The notes: generated from the sequence alone by a model not told the origin. DNA of 64,000 bases from Geosmithia putterillii (GCA_900188575.1 FYEU01000301.1:2540504-2604503); one strand, 5' to 3'; counted from the stretch's first letter, positions 1 to 11,930 are shown. A program made the numbers and translations.

Positions 1-1234
1 TTTCAAACCATCACCGTCACCTACGCCTCTGAGACGGTACCCGTGGGACTGCGCGGGTACCTGACGACGTATGTCAATGCGTGCTGGGGAATTGGACAGC
101 TGATTGGCGTGGCCGTCATTTACGCCATGCTGGACCGCGAGGACGAGTGGGCGTACCGGATCCCGTACGGCTTGCAGTGGATGTGGCCTATCCCGCTTTT
201 CATCGGCATCTACTTTGCTCCCGAGTCCCCCTGGTGGCTCGTGCGCAAGGGCCGCATCGAAGATGCCAAGAAGTCGCTGCTCCGGCTCACGAGCCAGCGC
301 GACGGCATCGACTTTGACGCCGACGACACAATTGGCATGATGGTTCATACCACGGCTCTCGAGGACAAGATGACGGCGGGTACGTCGTGGTTGGACTGCT
401 TCAAGGGCGTCGATCTGCGTCGCACCGAGATTGTCTGCATGGTCTGGGCCATTCAGAACCTCAGCGGCAACTCCTTCTCCAACTACTCAACCTACTTTCT
501 CAAGCAGGCCGGCCTCAGCGAGCGCGACTCATACGCCTTCGCCATGGGCCAGTACTCGATCAACATTGTCGGCGTTCTCGGCGCCTGGGGGCTCATGACC
601 CTCGGCATCGGCCGCCGCAAGCTCTACCTCTACGGCCTCTGTGGTCTCTGCGCTATGCTCTTCATCCTCGGCTTCCTCGGCCTCGTCCCCGAGGAGCATC
701 GTGATGAGGGTGCCCTCGCAACGGGAAGCATCATGATCATCTGGGCCCTCTTCTACCAGCTCACCGTCGGCACGATTGCCTACTCGCTTGTCGCCGAGCT
801 GTCGTCCCGTCGTCTGCAGATCAAGACTGTCGTCCTCGGCCGCAACCTTTAGTATGTGTTACTCCCCCTTCTATGCTTTAGCCTCTCCATACCCACCTCT
901 CATTTTTGGTCTGTTTCTATATCAATTCTAACCCTTGTTTAGCAACATTGTCGGCATCATCACCGGCGTCGTTACCCCCTACATGCTCAACCCTGACGCG
1001 TGGAACTGGAAGAACTATGCCGGCTTCTTCTGGGCCGGCATCTGCTTCCTCTGCATCATCTACACCTTCTTCCGTCTGCCGGAGCCCAAGGACCGCACCT
1101 TTGCCGAGCTCGATGTCTTGTTTGAGCGCAAGGTACCCGCTCGCAAGTTCCACAAGACAAAGGTGGACGTCTTCCATGAGCACGTCGAGGAAAAGGTCCT
1201 TGACCAGTTCAAACAGCTCGATGACCAGCCGTGA
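1..1234 (+). CDS. MFS alpha-glucoside/maltose-type sugar transporter, 5' truncated by window edge
   Basis: The 3' part of a major facilitator sugar transporter, probably an alpha-glucoside:H+ symporter of the plasma membrane. The frame is open from base 1, so the true start lies upstream. Exons are 1-851 and 943-1234; the intron 852-942 begins GTATGT, ends TTTAG and joins TA|C into a Tyr codon. The visible peptide carries the sugar-transporter signature PESPWWLVRKGR after the sixth-helix region, a cytoplasmic loop, and then hydrophobic helices of the C-terminal six-helix bundle. The segment around WNWKNYAGFFWAG and the following RLPEPKDRTFAELD motif is typical of fungal maltose/alpha-glucoside permeases. 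Substrate is inferred from family resemblance only. The next gene is about 1.1 kb away on the same strand and functionally unrelated. Confidence 0.88.
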
Positions 1235-2369
1235 GGGCCAGCCGGTGGCCTGGCCTCGACCATGGCCCAAGAGCTCCCCAGAGTCTTGTTTTATTTGGAT
1301 TCCTGTCTCTGTTCTTCCCTCTTTTTGGCATTACCTGGCATATGGCGCATGAATTTATGGTGAATGTATACTGTGCATCGTACCTACTCGTTTACTACTA
1401 AAGTACATATGAAATAACATTAATACTCGTCTTAACTCTACTCCATACATACATGCACATACAATACCTGCTACTACTACCTCTCTCGGGCTCTCTACCG
1501 ACTTACCAACCTTGGACGTACTCGTAATATTACCCCGCGTAATTACTCCGCAAAGTGATATTGGTTACGAATATTAGCCGGGCTTCTGATCCATGGACAA
1601 ATGATACATGCAGGTCAACCCGTCAATCCTTTCCCCTTCAACTGTCCGGGCGTGAGGAACAAGTGCGGGATGAGACCAGCGTCTGGAGTCTATATGGCGC
1701 TAATCCCTCTGCAGCCTTCTGAACCGGGCATTGCTACGGTGACTGGTACCATTTCTTACAGGGGTTGAGTCCGCTACGAATACAGGGGGCGGAACGTGGC
1801 TTCTTGGGGGGGTTGCCGGGTTAGAGAGGGGCCTGTTTCAACTTGGGCAACGGGATCTTACGGACCAGCGGCCGGATGCTGGCATCAAGGTACTCTCGTA
1901 CGAGTACTCGTAACATTGTGGCATGGTTAAAGGGAGAAACTTGGCAGTAAAAGGGACTCGTACGAGTACAGATACGGATAGTACAAAGAATGGGAACATT
2001 TCATACGGTAGCATTTTCCTCCTCGTAATACCACTATGTAAGTAGAAGCGCGCCTATGGTATGGGGTAGCACACTAAATGCGTACTAACGCCGTAGCTGT
2101 ACCTGCTACCTTCAATCCTTCGTACCTCTCTCACCACGGGTGCAGAGTAGTACCTGCCTCGCCTGCAGGTTTCTCGTACTCGTACTAGTAGTCCTGCTAC
2201 TGCCAGTCACAATACCCCAGAACAGCAAAGCTCTCCGTTTGTCGGCGAACCTCGTCATCTTTCATTTTCTCCGACTTCTTCTCCTCTCCTCCTCCTCAAC
2301 TCTTCTTCACACTCTCAAAAAGTCTCATCCCATTGTCTTCTCCCCCCAGACATCAGACTTCTCCCCATC
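1235..2369. other. Intergenic region with CGTACGAG-type palindromes
   Basis: No convincing gene is visible. The stretch holds the 3' flank of the transporter and the promoter of the aminotransferase. It contains repeated short inverted motifs, including ACTCGTACGAGT at 1956-1967 and a related run at 1892-1912. A pyrimidine-rich tract (CTCCTCTCCTCCTCCTC-like, about 2276-2345) sits just before the next start codon, as is common around fungal transcription starts. Confidence 0.6.
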
Positions 2370-2711
2370 ATGCTGTCCTCAACCATTAAGACCGTCGGTG
2401 CCAGGCAGGCCGCTGGCCTCCGCCCCGCCGTCGCTTCTGTCCTCGCCGCCCGTTCTTTCGGCGGCTGGGCCAACGTCCCCAAGGGTCCCCCTGTGAGTCG
2501 GACCACCGCACACCGAGATCACGCCAGCTTGCTAATATAGGATTCAATCGCCTTTTAGGATGTGAGTATCTTTAGAGACATACTGATTGACGGTGCTATC
2601 GCCAGGAAGGACCATTGGATCTGCCTATTGTTTCTTTTCTTGACTGACAAGCTTTATGCCTGATGTGTCATAGGCCATTCTAGGTATGTACTCTTGGGTT
2701 TGTCCTCGCCT

Positions 2712-2742
<31 letters not shown>

Positions 2743-4008
2743 CCTGCCATATTCCAGAAGACTGACCTTCTGCAGGAATTACCGAGGCCTTCAAGGCCGA
2801 CTCGAACCCCAAGAAGATAAACCTGGGTGTTGGTGCCTACCGCGACGACGCCGGCAAGCCGTATGTCCTCCCGTCTGTGCGCGAGGCCGAGCAGCGCATC
2901 GTCGAGAGCAAGGCCAACCACGAGTACGCCGGCATCACTGGTGTGCCCGAATTCCCCAGCTCAGCTGCCAAGCTGGCATATGGTGCCGACTCGCCCGTTC
3001 TCGGTCGCCTGGCTGCCACCCAGACCATCTCGGGCACCGGAGCCCTCCGCATCGGCGCTGACTTCCTCGCCCGCTTCTTCCCCGGCGACAAGACGGTCCA
3101 CATCCCCACGCCCTCGTGGGCTAACCACAAGGCCGTCTTCCAGGATGCCGGCCTCAAGGTGGAGCAGTACCGCTACTACAACAAGGACACCATCGGCCTC
3201 GACTTTGACGGCCTGGTCGCCGACCTCAAGTCCCTTCCCGACGGCAGCGCCGTCCTCCTCCACGCTTGCGCCCACAACCCCACCGGTGTCGACCCCACCC
3301 CCGAGCAGTGGAAGCAACTCTCCCAGCTCTTCAAGGAGAAGAAGCACCTCCCCTTCTTCGACATGGCCTACCAGGGCTTCGCCAGCGGTGACGCAGACCG
3401 TGACGCCTTTGCCGTTCGCCAGTTTATCGCCGATGGCCACAAGATCCTGCTCTGCCAGTCCTTTGCCAAGAACATGGTGAGTAATTGGAACAGACCAACA
3501 GGGGGGAAGAGGGAGCAGTAGGAGGTGTAAGCGCGCGTGTGGCTAACAATATTCCCAGGGTCTCTACGGTGAGCGTGCCGGTGTCTTTTCTGTCGTTGCT
3601 GAGGACGCCGAGGAGGTCAAGCGTATCGACTCGCAGCTCAAGATCATCATCCGCCCCATGTACTCGAACCCCCCGATCCACGGCGCCCGTATCGCCTCGA
3701 CCATTCTCAACGATCCTAAGCTCTACGCCCAGTGGCAGACGGAAGTCAAGGGCATGGCTGACCGCATCATCACCATGCGCAAGCTTCTCCGCGAGAAGCT
3801 CGAGCAGCTCGGCTCCAAGCACGACTGGTCCCACATCACCGACCAGATTGGCATGTTTGCCTTCACCGGCCTCAAGCCTGAGGAGGTCGACCAAATCACA
3901 AAGGACCACTCCGTCTACTTCACTAGGGACGGCCGCATCTCCGTCTCTGGAATCACCAGCGACAACGTCTCCCACCTTGCTGAGGCCATCTTCAAGGTCA
4001 AGGGCTAA
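2370..4008 (+). CDS. Aspartate aminotransferase, mitochondrial
   Basis: Transfers the amino group between aspartate and 2-oxoglutarate (PLP-dependent, fold type I); predicted mitochondrial matrix enzyme of the malate-aspartate shuttle. Five exons give 428 aa: 2370-2492, 2559-2561 (only GAT), 2674-2683 (10 nt), 2776-3476 and 3559-4008. The start at 2370 opens an Arg/Ala/Ser-rich presequence that lacks acidic residues for about 30 residues. The PLP-binding lysine is about residue 277 in SFAKNM, and intron 4 splits the motif before GLYGERAG. The exon 2-3 product reads D-AIL-G, joining GPP to ITEAFKAD, as in fungal homologues recalled from memory. All introns have GTGAGT/GTATGT-like donors. Intron 3 carries a long TG repeat. 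Identification is firm; the 3-nt exon rests on splice signals and remembered homologues. Confidence 0.93.
2711..2741 (+). repeat. (TG)n dinucleotide microsatellite in an intron
   Basis: An uninterrupted TG repeat of roughly 15 units inside intron 3 (2684-2775) of the aspartate aminotransferase gene. It is likely length-polymorphic and is spliced out. Confidence 0.9.
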
Positions 4009-4325
4009 AAAAGAAGAACCGATCGTTTCTCTTTCCTAGAAATCACTTTGAAAAAACTTGTGCCATAATAAAGCCTCCTTTTTGTCTTTCTGCGTGAGGC
4101 ATTGAGCCATGGTTTTCTTTTACGCTTTCGCCTTTACAAGAAAAGAGCTAGCCATTGGGATAGAGTCTGATGTACTGATTGATGTGTATGCAGAAGGAGA
4201 TGATATGTGCAAGAGACGTGCAGTAGATATAGGCATTCCATTCGTTGCGTGACATGGCAAAGGGGTATTTTCTAACGATACTAATGAGCAAAACAGGAAC
4301 ACAGCAACGTAGAATCGCGAGGCTG
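4009..4325. other. 3' flank between convergent genes, with AATAAA signal
   Basis: Short region between two convergent genes. An AATAAA hexamer at 4067-4072 lies 59 nt after the aminotransferase stop and is a plausible polyadenylation signal for it. No gene seen. Confidence 0.6.
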
Positions 4326-5482
4326 TCAACTCTTGTGCAGCCTGTCGAGGTCTGCCTTTGCATCGTCCATCTGCCTGGCCATGTCTCTATAAACTCTGGC
4401 CATCTCCCTCATAGTCCTCTCCTTAGCGGCGCCGCTTTCAACACCGACGCCGTAGCCAGCGAGCTCGGCCGACAAGCCCTTTACGCGCTCCCCAGCCCGC
4501 ACCTTCGCATCGCGCAGATGGGCGGCGTAGGCAGTCAGGGCCCCGCAGGCCCGCGGTGTATACAGCTGGGAGCGGCAGGCGTGCAGTGCCGACTCAGCAG
4601 CGGCGCGGGCGTGCATGGCGGCGAGTGAGGCCTCGGAGGCACGCAGATCGACGGAGCGGGCGGTGACGCCATGCTTGGCCTCGAGGGCGCGGATCAGGGC
4701 CGTCAGTCCCGCCGCGTAGCACGCTAGCAGGTTGACGAGTGAGGTGAGTGTTTGTGTACGGGCCGACGCGAGTGAAGCCCTGGAAGCGGTAGCGGCCTCG
4801 CATAGGGCAGCATGCGACTGCGCCAGCGAGGATATGTGCCGGTGCAGGTACGACGGGTTGGTGGTTGGGTTGGCGATACGCGCAAGGCTAAGGGCGGACG
4901 ACCGCAATTGCGTCGTCAGAAGAGCGGCCAGGTCCGGCAGTAGACCATCGAGACTGGTCAGCGGCTCGCTCGTCATCAGCAGGGCGGCTGCAGATGCAGA
5001 CGCTGGCGGTTCGAGGTGGGTCTGGCCGCAGACGAGGGCGGGTAGCAGGAGCACCAGGTCCATGAGCTGTTCCGAGACGTCAACCTCCGAATGCCTCTGC
5101 CTCACGCGACCGCTGTACCGGCCCTTTGGCTGCTGCGGGTTATGCTGCTGCTGCTCGGGCGTGGCGGTTGCTATCGCCCGCGCCAAGATATGCTGTTTGG
5201 CTGCCTTGAGCCGTCGTTTGTCCAGCTCCTGCAAGTTCTGTGAGTCAGTTTGCCTGCGCACACAGTCTGATTGACCTCATACGTCAAGGAACAATAAAAT
5301 AATATAGAACAGATAAAAAGTTCCAAAGGTCTCACATCTTTGACTTGTCGCCGTTGGCGCGCCCCTGCATCTTCCTTGGTCGACCCGTCGGCGTTGAGGA
5401 GCACGTTCGTCAACTTGCCGTGCAGCAGTGCAAAGTCGGGATTGTTCTGCAGAACCGACTGTTCTACCACGGGAAACGACAT
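4326..5482 (-). CDS. Hypothetical protein, Ala-rich with coiled-coil tendency
   Basis: Not recognised. Two exons on the minus strand give 352 aa: 5336-5482 (start ATG at 5482) and 4326-5237. The intron 5238-5335 begins GTGAGA, ends CACAG and joins phase 0 after RQVKD. The second half is rich in Ala, Arg, Glu and Leu and looks helical, with heptad-like stretches near the C-terminus (MREMARVYRDMARQMDDAK). No signal peptide or clear membrane helix is seen. The start is the first ATG of the open frame and is followed by FPVVEQSVLQNNPDF. The protein could be a structural or scaffold subunit, but there is no sequence basis to name it. It is convergent with the aminotransferase. Confidence 0.7.
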
Positions 5483-6514
5483 TGATCCAGTAGCTATATC
5501 TGCTACATAGAATGCATGCCCTCTTTCTGTGTGCCAATACTCCGTCTTGTTTTGTTGGCTGTGATTGTTGTTGCTGTTGTTGTTGTCAAAGTCCTACTAG
5601 ATGAATCGGCGGTAGAGGACGTTGGGGGAAGGAGTGCGTGGCGTGGGGCGCGCCGCGCCTACCGCATGCCACGCCGGTACAAGTAAAGCGTTAGTTCCAC
5701 ATTGTCCCCAGCATCTCTTCCCCGTACTATTACCTCGTCAAGCAACTCTCTTCTCTTTTCATCCCGAAAGAAGAGGTGTTTGCGAAACTGTTTATCCTAT
5801 TTGTACTGGCCTCGTTGTATCGCCCATGCAACCATTTCGGGGCGTCTCGCCAGGCAGCATGGCTATGGCTCGTTGTGGCTACGGATACATAGTGAGGCTG
5901 TCCTGCCGAAGCGGCTACAGACCCTGACGCCTCATTCAATACCATTCATTAAGTGCTGGGCACGGCGCCAATAGGGCCTTGGCTTGAAAACACGGCATGC
6001 ATGCAGGAGGGTGCTCTCCGCAAGGTTGTATGCTCCTCAGAAGCCCCCGCGCATGGTGGCGGCTACCCGATCTTTGCCTCACTTACTGGCTTCGCAACTT
6101 TACAAGCTGGTTGTCCTACTGTGCGGTCACACATAAAATGAGGCGAAGGCATAGCCCCCTTCTTGTCCAATACGAACAAACAGATGCAATGCACTCTTCC
6201 AGGCAGGCCCATTACCAGGGTCTCTCATCGCTCGACCTGTGGTTATAAGGCTGTGGTGGTGCCATCACCTATCTCATTCTCATTCTTTCATCGTGCAACT
6301 AGACGCGAATATTTCCCTGCAATACATTATACTGTTTTTCCAACGCACACGGCATCGAGCCAATATGAGAGGCTTCGCGGCATCGTCTACAGGGCTTGGG
6401 GGCTTGGAGAGTCAGTGCGAAAGTTGGACCTCGCAAGGTGATCAGTTATTCAGGGTACATCGACCTGCTCGGTCTATCTTTCAGCCATCTTGATTTTGTG
6501 TTCTTCTGACCCCA
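5483..6514. other. Intergenic promoter region (divergent)
   Basis: Separates two divergently transcribed genes. Several open frames of 60-100 codons occur on the plus strand but lack splice-consistent continuation or recognisable protein character. A missing 5' exon of the CCCH-protein gene could lie at its right end. Confidence 0.5.
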
Positions 6515-7906
6515 ATGATCCAGAAACTTCTTGACCATGCCAAGACCCAGGAAGAAGAGCTATTCGAAGCTCAAACCAAGATTGCCGAGCTTGAGAGCCT
6601 GGCCGCGGCTCAACGTCAGAAGGCTGATATGGTACAGACGCTCGATAGTTCCAAGGTATTGGACTCGCCTTCGGTTTTGTGTCTCAGCAAATATTATTGG
6701 TGACTATAGAAGCTGACCTGAACAGGACCGAAATGCCTACGCCATGGCAATCATCGATGGCGACTGTATGCTGGTACTACAAACCCCAATGCATACGTAG
6801 CATCTATTTCACGTCGCTCGGCAGCTAATGGATAAAACAGTTTGAAGACCAACTTGTGCAGCAGGGAATGGATGGCGGTATGAGAGCGTCCTATCTCCTC
6901 CAATCTACTATGGAAATGAAGGTTGAATCGCTACTTCCGGAGCCGGCGCCCCATCTACGATGCCACGTCCGTGTGTATGCAAACATTGCCGGTCTGTCCG
7001 AGACATATGTCAAGCTCAGAGTCATCCCCAACGTCAGGGTATTCCGCGACTTTGTTCGTGGCTTTAACATTGGCCGCAGTATGTGTGATTACGTGGATGC
7101 CGGCGATGGTAAAGAATGTGCCGATGAGAAGGTCAAAGGTACAGAAACTTCCTCCCTCCCCCACGATCGCTCTGTCCAAGACTAACCCAGCATGGCTCAT
7201 AGCAAACTTCCATTTCAACATGTCCAATATTCACTGTCGAGGGGTCGTCTTTGGTGGCACGGCCGATAACGGATACGCTCGCATGCTAGGCCCATATGCG
7301 CATGACGAAGAAGCCAGGCGCCGTATCATGCTTCTTGAGGGACCAGATCCCGCGTACGAGGTCACTCGTTTCATAAACAAGTTCAAGACGCTTCCGTTGG
7401 ATGGTATATTTAGGAAACGGAAGCTTTCGAGCCCGGCGACTTCGTCTCCTACCACGCCTGTTGAACCGCCGTCCGGCCCGCAAGACGCCGACCGAGGCTA
7501 CGCAAGTCGGGCTGCCAAAGGACCGAAGGCTCTAGCGGGCAATGGGGTCGCTAAAGCTGGAGAAGATCCTGGGTTCTGGAACCCGAAGCCAAAGTGGGAT
7601 CACCTAGGTCGGCGTCAAGACCAGCTGCTTCCACAGCACCTGGTCCCAGATATGAAAAAGATCAAGGACCAGAAGTACTGTAACGCCTACCACCTCCAGG
7701 GCGATTGTCGCTTTACATCTTGCATCCACAAGCACGGCCAAAGATTGACCAAGTCGGCGGCCCAATGCCTTGCTGCCGTCAGTCGACGAAACCCATGCCC
7801 CCAGGGGGTATACTGTAAAGATTTGGACTGCATCCAGGGTCATCACTGCCCATTTGATCGTTGCGACACAACCCAATGCAAGTTCCCCGGCGACATGCAC
7901 TATTGA
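6515..7906 (+). CDS. DUF7923 / tandem CCCH zinc-finger protein
   Basis: Fungal protein with an N-terminal coiled coil, a central DUF7923-type domain (AMAIIDGDCMLF, then HVRVYANIAGLSETY and GVVFGGTADNGYAR) and C-terminal Cys/His clusters of CCCH zinc-finger type (YCNAYHLQGDCRFTSCIHKH; a second set ends CDTTQCKFPGDMHY). A role in RNA binding is inferred from the fingers. Four exons give 396 aa: 6515-6655, 6726-6773, 6841-7137 plus one base (7138), and 7203-7906. Intron donors are GTATTG, GTACTA and GTACAG. The start is tentative: ATG 6515 is the first in frame, but CCAG just after it (6521-6524) could instead be an acceptor from an unseen upstream exon. Confidence 0.82.
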
Positions 7907-8394
7907 CCTCGGAAGCACACGATGGGATAGTGGGCCTTCCAACAGCCTTTGATATTTCGGACAAGGGTTGAGGTATGAGATTTCTGGCGCTTCCTTTATT
8001 CTCTCCGAACATCTTGGAATTTTAGTCTTGTTTCATGCCAGTACAGGTCAAAATAAAAATAAATTGCTGAAGAGTATCATGCGTGATTGTTGGCGCCCAC
8101 GAAAGACATACGGAGTCACGTGATCTGTCTCGAATTCCGGCGCGGATCATGGCAGCCACCGACTGACCCTGAACTTGGGGGTGCAGGAAAATCTGCTGGC
8201 CGAAAGTCCACTTCACATTCTCTAGCTCCCAGGACGAAGGACAACGACGACGGCCGGCCTGCCGCCCAAACGACGAATCCATACCAAGAAAACGGCCCTG
8301 ACATCAATTGTACTTTCGAAGGTCATTTGTTGTCGTCGCCCCCGAGACCCGACAGGCTAGAGACAAAGCTAACTGTCCGAATCGTCAACGAACC
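7907..8394. other. Intergenic region
   Basis: Contains the 3' flank of the zinc-finger gene and the promoter and leader of the mitoribosomal protein gene. Overlapping open frames up to about 150 codons exist but share the DNA of the downstream gene in another frame. Nothing else seen. Confidence 0.5.
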
Positions 8395-9237
8395 ATGTCG
8401 ACGACATCATTACTCAACCCGCTCCGGCGGTCAGCATACCTGGCCTCGGCGACCGCGGCGGCGACGAGAACTGGTGCCTCGGTGGCATCCCGATCGGCTC
8501 CCTTCTGCCAGCAGAGCCAGCAGCGCGACTTCAGCACCACGCCCACCCTGAGCACCAAGACGATACGGCCGTCGCGCCTGCCCCGGCAGGTCATCCCCCC
8601 GTACCCCTACGGGGAGCGACGGGTGTACAAGCAGTCGAACAAGGGCCTATACGGGACGGCGCGGATCCAATTTGGCAATAACGTGTCGGAGAAGCACCAA
8701 GTCAAGACCCAGCGCTTCTGGCGGCCCAACGTGCACGTGCGGGTATACTACTCGCCGGCACTAGAGGCCAAGGTCAAGACGCGGCTGACGATGCGGGTGC
8801 TCAAGTCCATCAAGCGCGAGGGTGGTCTCGAGAACTACCTGCTCAAGGACAAGCCGGCCCGCGTCAAGGAGCTGGGCCCCGGCGGCTGGAAGCTCCGCTG
8901 GCTGCTGATGCAGACTCGCTCGGTCCAGGAGCGCTTCAACGAGCAGCGTGTCGCCCTCGGCCTCGAGCCCCAGCCCATCAACGACCGCGACGATGTTGTG
9001 TCCTATGCCCTCGACGCCGCTACCCCAGGAAAGCTCAGCGTCCGCAGCCGCGAGACCCTCGCCGAGTTGCAGCTCAACGACGTCTTCGCTCTCGGCGACG
9101 CGGCCGCCTTCTCCGGCAACCTGGATGCCGTTGAGGAGATTACCGATGAAACCGAAGCTGAGTTTATCCAGAAGATGGAGGCTCACGAGCAGCAGCAGCA
9201 GCCGCAGCCCAACGGCGCACCCAACGCCACGGCTTGA
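8395..9237 (+). CDS. mrpl24: Mitochondrial large-subunit ribosomal protein bL28m (MRPL24)
   Basis: Structural protein of the mitochondrial 54S ribosomal subunit. Single exon, 280 aa. ATG 8395 is chosen because it opens a basic, Ser/Ala-rich presequence (STTSLLNPLRRSAYLAS...) ending near RDFSTTPTLSTKT. The L28 core follows: the segment around GLYGTARIQFGNNVSEKH and TQRFWRPNVHVRVYYSP matches the bacterial L28 pattern of a conserved Gly-rich N-terminus, N-x-V-S and the R-x-W-x-P-N motif. The C-terminal extension (about residues 150-280) is the fungal mitochondrial addition, ending in a Gln-rich tail. In-frame upstream sequence lacks these features. Confidence 0.9.
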   Translation: MSTTSLLNPLRRSAYLASATAAATRTGASVASRSAPFCQQSQQRDFSTTPTLSTKTIRPSRLPRQVIPPYPYGERRVYKQSNKGLYGTARIQFGNNVSEKHQVKTQRFWRPNVHVRVYYSPALEAKVKTRLTMRVLKSIKREGGLENYLLKDKPARVKELGPGGWKLRWLLMQTRSVQERFNEQRVALGLEPQPINDRDDVVSYALDAATPGKLSVRSRETLAELQLNDVFALGDAAAFSGNLDAVEEITDETEAEFIQKMEAHEQQQQPQPNGAPNATA

Positions 9238-9562
9238 AAGGGCTACCATGTACCCATATGCCACAACATTTGTACCACCATCATACAATACATCACATGT
9301 ATAACCACCAACAAGAGGAGGAACAGGAACATGCCGAGAGCTAGAAAAACAAAACTTTGCGTTTTACGCCCTGTGCTGTATGTATATAATATATTTTTGC
9401 GATGAACTATACTCGGTGTTTTTGTCTTATATCTCCCTTGGCAAGCCTCACGCATGCCGTGTGTTCAAATACAGTACACATCATTTCTATTCCGAAGCGC
9501 CGTGGTATTTTTTTTACCCTCAACCAATACACCAAAAAGAAGGAAGCAGTCGTAATCGTCAT
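9238..9562. other. 3' flanks of convergent genes
   Basis: AT-richer sequence between two convergent genes. No gene or RNA recognised. Confidence 0.5.
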
Positions 9563-11930
9563 CTAGAAGCGCAGGTCCCATCCGATCTGGGGGCCCAGCT
9601 TGGGCAGCTCCTCAGCAACGCTCTGGACATCCTTGTCGCCCCTACCACTGATGCAGATAACAACGTCCTGGTCTTTGTTCATGGTCTTGGCCAGCTCGAG
9701 GGCACCGAAGATACCGTGAGCCGTCTCGAGGGCAGGGATAATACCCTCAAGCTGGCTGATGAGGCGGAAGGCGGAGAAGGCCTCGGCGTCGGTGGCGGCA
9801 ATGAACTTGGCGCGCTCGCTGTCCTTCCAGGAACTCAGCTCGGGGCCAACGCCGGGGTAGTCGAGACCAGCAGACACCGAGTGCGTCTCCTGGATCTGAC
9901 CGTGCTTGTCCTGGAGCACGTATGTCTTGACACCGTGGAGCACGCCCTTGGAGCCGCCCGTCAGGGTGGCACTGTGGCGCGCCGTGTCGACGCCGTCACC
10001 GCCAGCCTCGACACCAAGAAGCTTGACACTAGGGTCCTCGGAGAAAGGGAAGAACATGCCAACAGCGTTGCTGCCGCCACCAACGCAGGCAACGACAGCG
10101 TCGGGGAGCTTGCCCCTCTTCTCCATTAGCTGCTGCTTCGTCTCGTTGCCGATGATGGACTGGAACGTCCGCACAATGGTCGGGAAGGGGTGGGGGCCAA
10201 TAGCCGATCCGATAATATAGTGCGTCGTGTCCAGCTCCGTGACCCAGGCGCGGAGGGCCTCGTTGACGGCATCGCGCAGAGTCCTGCTGCCCGCCTCGAC
10301 GGCAACGACCTTGGCCCCGAGAAGTCGGATGCGGAAGACGTTGAGGGCTTGGCGACGGACGTCCTCAGCTCCCATGTAGATGGTGCACTCCATGCCAAAC
10401 TTGGCGCAAACAGTAGCCGTGGCGACACCATGCTGGCCGGCACCCGTCTCGGCGATAATCTTGGTTTTGCCAAGTCTCTTGGCGAGAAGCAGCTGGCCCA
10501 GAGCGTTGTTGATCTTGTGGCTACCAGTGTGGTTGAGGTCCTCGCGCTTGAGCCAGATGTTGGCGCCGCCGGCGTGTTCAGTCAGACGCTCAGCGAGGTG
10601 CAGACGGCCGGGGCGGCCCATCCAGTCGTAGTAGGACCGGTACTCCTTCCAGAACTCAGGGTCATCCTTGATCTTGTTGAAACCCTCCTCCAGCTCGCAG
10701 AGGCAGTCCATCAGACTCTCGGGCACGTACTGGCCGCCGAACTCACCGAAGCGGTCGGGGATCTTTCCGTGGAGAGCGGCCAGCTGGGCAACAAGATCGC
10801 TGTCCTGCTCGGCAGTGATGCGGTCCTCGACGGTGACCTTGTCACCATCGGGCTGCTTGGCTCCAGCAACTGCCTCGACGATTCCAACCTCGCGGGTGCT
10901 GGCAATCTGGGACTGGTCGCGGCCGCACAGGTACGAACAGTAGTTGGCCACATCGGTGGGGATCTCTCCGGGCTTAGCGTTCTTAATGGTGGTGATGAGC
11001 TGGCTGCCCACGACGACACCGTCGGCAGCCTGAGCGACGCTGACGAAATGTTCATGGGTGCTGACTCCGAAGCCGACAGCGGCAGGCTTGTTGCCGCTGT
11101 ACTTCTTAACACGACCGACCAGCTCGGGCAGGTTGGCGTTGAGGCTGCCTAGGGCACCCGTGACGCCCTGTCTCGAGACAACGTAGATGAAGGAGTCGGC
11201 GAGCTGGCAGAGGAGCCTCATGCGGTGGTCGGATGTGGCGGGGGCAATTAGAGGGACATAGGAAAGACTAGGAGAAGGGACGTATTTGTTAGTCGACGGG
11301 CTGCCATTGGGGCGGCAGAGAGGAGATAAACTTACCCTCCCTTTGTGCACAACTTGCGGAAGGAGATGGCCTCCTCCGGGGGAAGGTCTACAAGGATGAA
11401 GCCGTTGACACCGGACTCGTTGCAGTCCTTCAGCAGGCGCTCCTCGCCATAGCTCAGCAGGGGGTTGTAGTAGCCCATGAGCAGGACCGGGGCCTTGAGA
11501 CCGCGGTCCCTGGCCGCCTTTATCATTCCAAGCGTCGACTCGATTGTGACACCGTTCTTGAGGGCGATTGTGTTGGCCGTCTGGATAGTCGGTCCGTCGG
11601 CGATTGGGTCGGTGAAGGGAGCGCCGAGCTCAAGGACATCTAGGAACCATTGATCAGATTGCAATCGTTTGGAGAGGGCGAGGGACGACGCTTGACTTAC
11701 CGGCTCCGCCCTTTTCCATGGCCAGTAGGATATCAGGAGTATCCTCCGGCGTGGGGTATCCGGCCGTGACATAGGTCACCAGAGCACTCTGCAGTCATTG
11801 TCAGTCGGTCTCCCTATCCGAGGCAGAAAAGGTGCATGCTTCCGGGTTGGCGGGGTTGACGACGAGGGGCACGGCTACTCACGCGCTTCTGCTCCTTGCA
11901 GCGCTGGAACGTCTTCCTGATGCCCTCCAT
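9563..11930 (-). CDS. trp-3: Tryptophan synthase, fused alpha-beta
   Basis: Bifunctional cytosolic enzyme for the last two steps of tryptophan synthesis: the alpha domain cleaves indole-3-glycerol phosphate and the beta domain condenses indole with serine. Four exons on the minus strand give 714 aa: 11883-11930, 11701-11788, 11336-11639 and 9563-11267. The alpha domain has SALVTYVTAGYPTPEDTPD, the catalytic-Glu region VLELGAPFTDPIADGPT, and LLMGYYNPLLSYGEE. The beta domain has REDLNHTGSHKINNALGQ with the PLP lysine in HK, GAGQHGVATATV, and the phosphate-binding CVGGGSNAVG. Length agrees with fungal TRP5/trp-3 proteins (about 700 aa). The first exon codes only 16 residues. One extra Gly appears next to exon junction 3/4 (KGG|LSY) compared with the KGLSY I recall. 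Confidence 0.96.

Noticed and set aside
2541..2561. Acceptor at ATATAG (2540) giving a longer exon in the aminotransferase
   Set aside because: The exon would read GAT TCA ATC GCC TTT TAG and stop at once; the next acceptor CTTTTAG at 2558 gives the 3-nt exon with a perfect donor after it.
6163..6441. Upstream frame ending ESVRKLDLAR as a first exon of the CCCH-protein gene
   Set aside because: The only nearby donor (GTGATC) is weak and the phase does not match the acceptor before KLLDHAK, so it was not joined.
9380..11152. Long plus-strand frames opposite tryptophan synthase
   Set aside because: Mirror frames of a GC-biased coding sequence; the minus strand carries an unambiguous enzyme.
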